A stretch of DNA of 64,000 nt from JBBQZO01 sp038207625 (GTDB lineage: Bacteria; Pseudomonadota; Gammaproteobacteria; Burkholderiales; Burkholderiaceae_D). Positions 62,315 to 64,000 of the stretch are shown here, piece by piece (the stretch's first letter is position 1; each line of letters begins with the position of its first letter). A program made the position numbers and the translations under genes. Below the pieces are notes generated by a model. The model did no database searches and was not told the DNA's origin. It saw nothing but the letters and a program-made list of their open reading frames with translations. The stretch covers positions 22,364 to 86,363 of the forward strand of contig JBBQZO010000027.1 in NCBI GenBank assembly GCA_038207625.1, written 5' to 3'.

Positions 62315-64000
62315 ATGAGTGTGGATCACAAGCAATCGGCGAGCGGTTCCGAACCTGAGACACCGTCCCAGCGCAGCGTTGTGCCGGCAGCAATCTACGT
62401 GCCCTTCGTCGTCCCCCAGAATCCTGCTGGCGCATCGGAGCGCGGCGAACGCCCGCCGTTACCGTTGCAGAGCTGGTACGACATGGCGCCGGTGGCGTTC
62501 TTTTGCTTCGCCAGCAATGGCGTCATCGTCAACCTGAACCGCGCGGCCGCGGCCCTGCTCGGACGGACCCGTCCGGCACTACTGGGGCACCCGTTTTGCG
62601 CCTTTATCGCACCGGCCGAGCGCCCCGGACTCGATGCCGTGTTGCTCGCTGCCTGCGCCGGCAAGCAAGCGGGCAGCTGCACCTTGACGGTGTTGCCGGA
62701 CGGCGCCCCGGCGCGCGCGCTGCACATGCAAGTGATGCCCTCGGCCCACGCCGAGCACTGTCACGCGGTGGCGCTGGACGTGAGCGAACAGCGACGCATC
62801 AGCGCTGCGCTGGTGGCCAGCGAGCAATGCATGCACGCCGCGTTTGACCAGGCGCCGCTGGGCATGCTGCACATCGACCCGAACGGTGTGGTGGTGCGCG
62901 CCAACGCGCGCCTTGCCAACCTGCTGGGCGTGCCCGAGACGGTGCTGGCGGGCCAACATGTCGCCCATCTGATGCCGCCTGCCGACGCGGCGCGCATGCA
63001 GCTGCAGATACCGCTGATGCTGGCCGAACCGCACACGGTGCACACCTATGAATTGCGCCTGCTGCGCGCCGACGGTCGCCTGAATTGGGTGCTCATCACC
63101 GCTTGCTGCGTCGTCGATGTGCGCGGCCAGCCCGACTACCTGCTGTGGTGGGTCAGCGACATCGAGCAGCACAAGCGCGCCGACGATATGCTGCATTTGT
63201 CGAACCGGGCGTTGGCAGCTTGCTCGAACGGCATTCTGATCGCCGACGCGCGCGCGCCCGACTACCCGATCATGTACGCCAATCCGGCCTTTTGCCGCAT
63301 CACCGGCTACGCGCTGATCGACGTCATCGGGCGCAATACGCGCTTCCTGCAAAACGAGGACCATGAGCAGAGCGGCCTGGCCGTGATCGGCGCCGCGCTG
63401 ACGGCCCGAAGCGACGTCCACGTGGTGCTGCGCAACTACCGCAAGGACGGCACGCTGTTCCTTAACGATCTGTTCATCTCGCCGGTGCCCGACGAAGATG
63501 GCCAGGTGACCCATTTCATCGGCATCCTCAGTGACGTCACGGCGCTCAAGAAAAACGAGGAGCTGCTGGCCTTTCAGGCCAGCCACGATACGCTCACAGG
63601 CCTGCCCAATCGCAACCTGTTCCACGACCGGCTCGAGCAGGCGATCCTGCAATCGCAGCGCCGCAAGGACTCGATGGCGCTGCTGTTTCTGGGGATCGAC
63701 AACTTCAACCTGATCAACGAGAGCCTCGGTCACGCGGCCGGCGACCAGTTGCTGCAGGAACTGGCGCGGCGCCTGCTCGGCTGCCTGCGCAGCAACGACA
63801 GCCTATCGCACCAGGGCGGCGACGAGTTCGTGCTGCTGCGTAGCGAGATCGGCAAGAGCGACGACCTGCTGGCGCTGTGCGAGGCGATCTTTAGCGCGCT
63901 GACTGCGGCCTTTGCGCTTGACGGCCATCGGCTGCACGTCAGTTGCAGCATCGGCATCGCGCTGGCGCCGCAGGACGGGCTGGACGCGACCACCTTGTCG
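62315..64000 (+). CDS. PAS-PAS-PAS-GGDEF diguanylate cyclase, 3' end beyond window
   Basis: 562 codons are visible and the frame is still open at the window edge. Three PAS domains: about 50-165 (WYDMAPVAFFCF), about 170-295 (FDQAPLGMLHID, LRADGRLNWV) and about 300-415, the last with the LOV-like run NPAFCRITGYALIDVIGRNTRF broken into the usual motif but with YRKDGTLF. The GGDEF domain starts at DTLTGLPNR and has the signature GGDEF (preceded by His-Gln, not Arg-Leu). An EAL domain may follow outside the window. AGGAA lies 6 nt before the ATG at 62315; an ATG 18 nt upstream is in frame. It diverges from the sigma-54 operon. Confidence 0.9.
   Translation, partial: MSVDHKQSASGSEPETPSQRSVVPAAIYVPFVVPQNPAGASERGERPPLPLQSWYDMAPVAFFCFASNGVIVNLNRAAAALLGRTRPALLGHPFCAFIAPAERPGLDAVLLAACAGKQAGSCTLTVLPDGAPARALHMQVMPSAHAEHCHAVALDVSEQRRISAALVASEQCMHAAFDQAPLGMLHIDPNGVVVRANARLANLLGVPETVLAGQHVAHLMPPADAARMQLQIPLMLAEPHTVHTYELRLLRADGRLNWVLITACCVVDVRGQPDYLLWWVSDIEQHKRADDMLHLSNRALAACSNGILIADARAPDYPIMYANPAFCRITGYALIDVIGRNTRFLQNEDHEQSGLAVIGAALTARSDVHVVLRNYRKDGTLFLNDLFISPVPDEDGQVTHFIGILSDVTALKKNEELLAFQASHDTLTGLPNRNLFHDRLEQAILQSQRRKDSMALLFLGIDNFNLINESLGHAAGDQLLQELARRLLGCLRSNDSLSHQGGDEFVLLRSEIGKSDDLLALCEAIFSALTAAFALDGHRLHVSCSIGIALAPQDGLDATTLS

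Noticed and set aside
62579..63733. 384-codon open frame on the minus strand
   Set aside because: Antisense to the PAS-GGDEF gene, which has convincing domains; the opposite frame shows only low-complexity His/Gln/Val sequence.

Overview
This 64 kb window is GC-rich, densely coded chromosomal DNA. It has no rRNA, tRNA, phage, insertion sequence or CRISPR array that I can see. The gene content suggests a betaproteobacterium, most likely Oxalobacteraceae (the Massilia / Duganella / Janthinobacterium group). Supporting this are a class I PHA synthase next to a MaoC-phosphotransacetylase fusion and acetate kinase, a Liv-type ABC operon beside an acyl-CoA ligase, many hybrid histidine kinases, and the SelO-MsrB-YciB-BolA-parvulin cluster. 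The family assignment is inference; no marker gene for it is present.

Layout. 1-4.7 kb: a PHA synthase on the minus strand diverges from a MaoC/phosphotransacetylase + ackA operon, with an FNR/ANR-like box between them that is correctly placed to activate phaC. 4.7-10 kb: a minus-strand operon of hybrid kinase, NMT1-type substrate-binding protein and hybrid kinase, which looks like a sensing unit. 10-18.9 kb: a DUF885 peptidase-like protein, a TAXI-family binding protein, a Dabb protein, a GNAT, a TonB-dependent receptor and a DHA2 exporter. 19-25.3 kb: a six-gene beta-oxidation operon (thiolase, acyl-CoA dehydrogenase, Dabb, SDR, NADPH oxidoreductase, SDR). 25.5-31.4 kb: an AlkD-like protein, an MHS-type symporter and a MarR-EmrA-EmrB-like efflux operon with a clear MarR operator. 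31.6-40.4 kb: a FadB-type bifunctional enzyme, livFGMHK-like genes and an acyl-CoA ligase. 40.6-45.2 kb: selO, msrB, yciB, bolA and two tandem parvulins. 45.4-51.7 kb: MglA GTPase, HDOD, ANTAR regulator, REC-Hpt, chemoreceptor and a degenerate receiver, all signalling and motility genes.

52-64 kb is the most unusual part. Eight tightly packed minus-strand genes (61812 down to 53561) are preceded by a perfect -24/-12 sigma-54 promoter (61909-61894). Two CGAA-N6-TTCG inverted repeats lie 41 bp apart upstream of it. A sigma-54 activator gene meets the operon tail to tail (stops 2 bp apart). The operon encodes three divergent members of one uncharacterised family (two of them glycine-zipper-rich), a protein with an HExxH metalloprotease motif, a 715-residue protein with an N-terminal transthyretin/CarboxypepD_reg-like domain, an alpha-oxoamine-synthase-like PLP enzyme with altered active-site residues, a GIY-YIG-domain protein and a small amidohydrolase. 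I do not know of a described system with this composition. A PAS-PAS-PAS-GGDEF gene starts divergently and runs off the window.

Genes are mostly in short operons with ATGA or similar overlaps. Several genes end in strong GC-rich hairpins, only some of which carry a U-tract.
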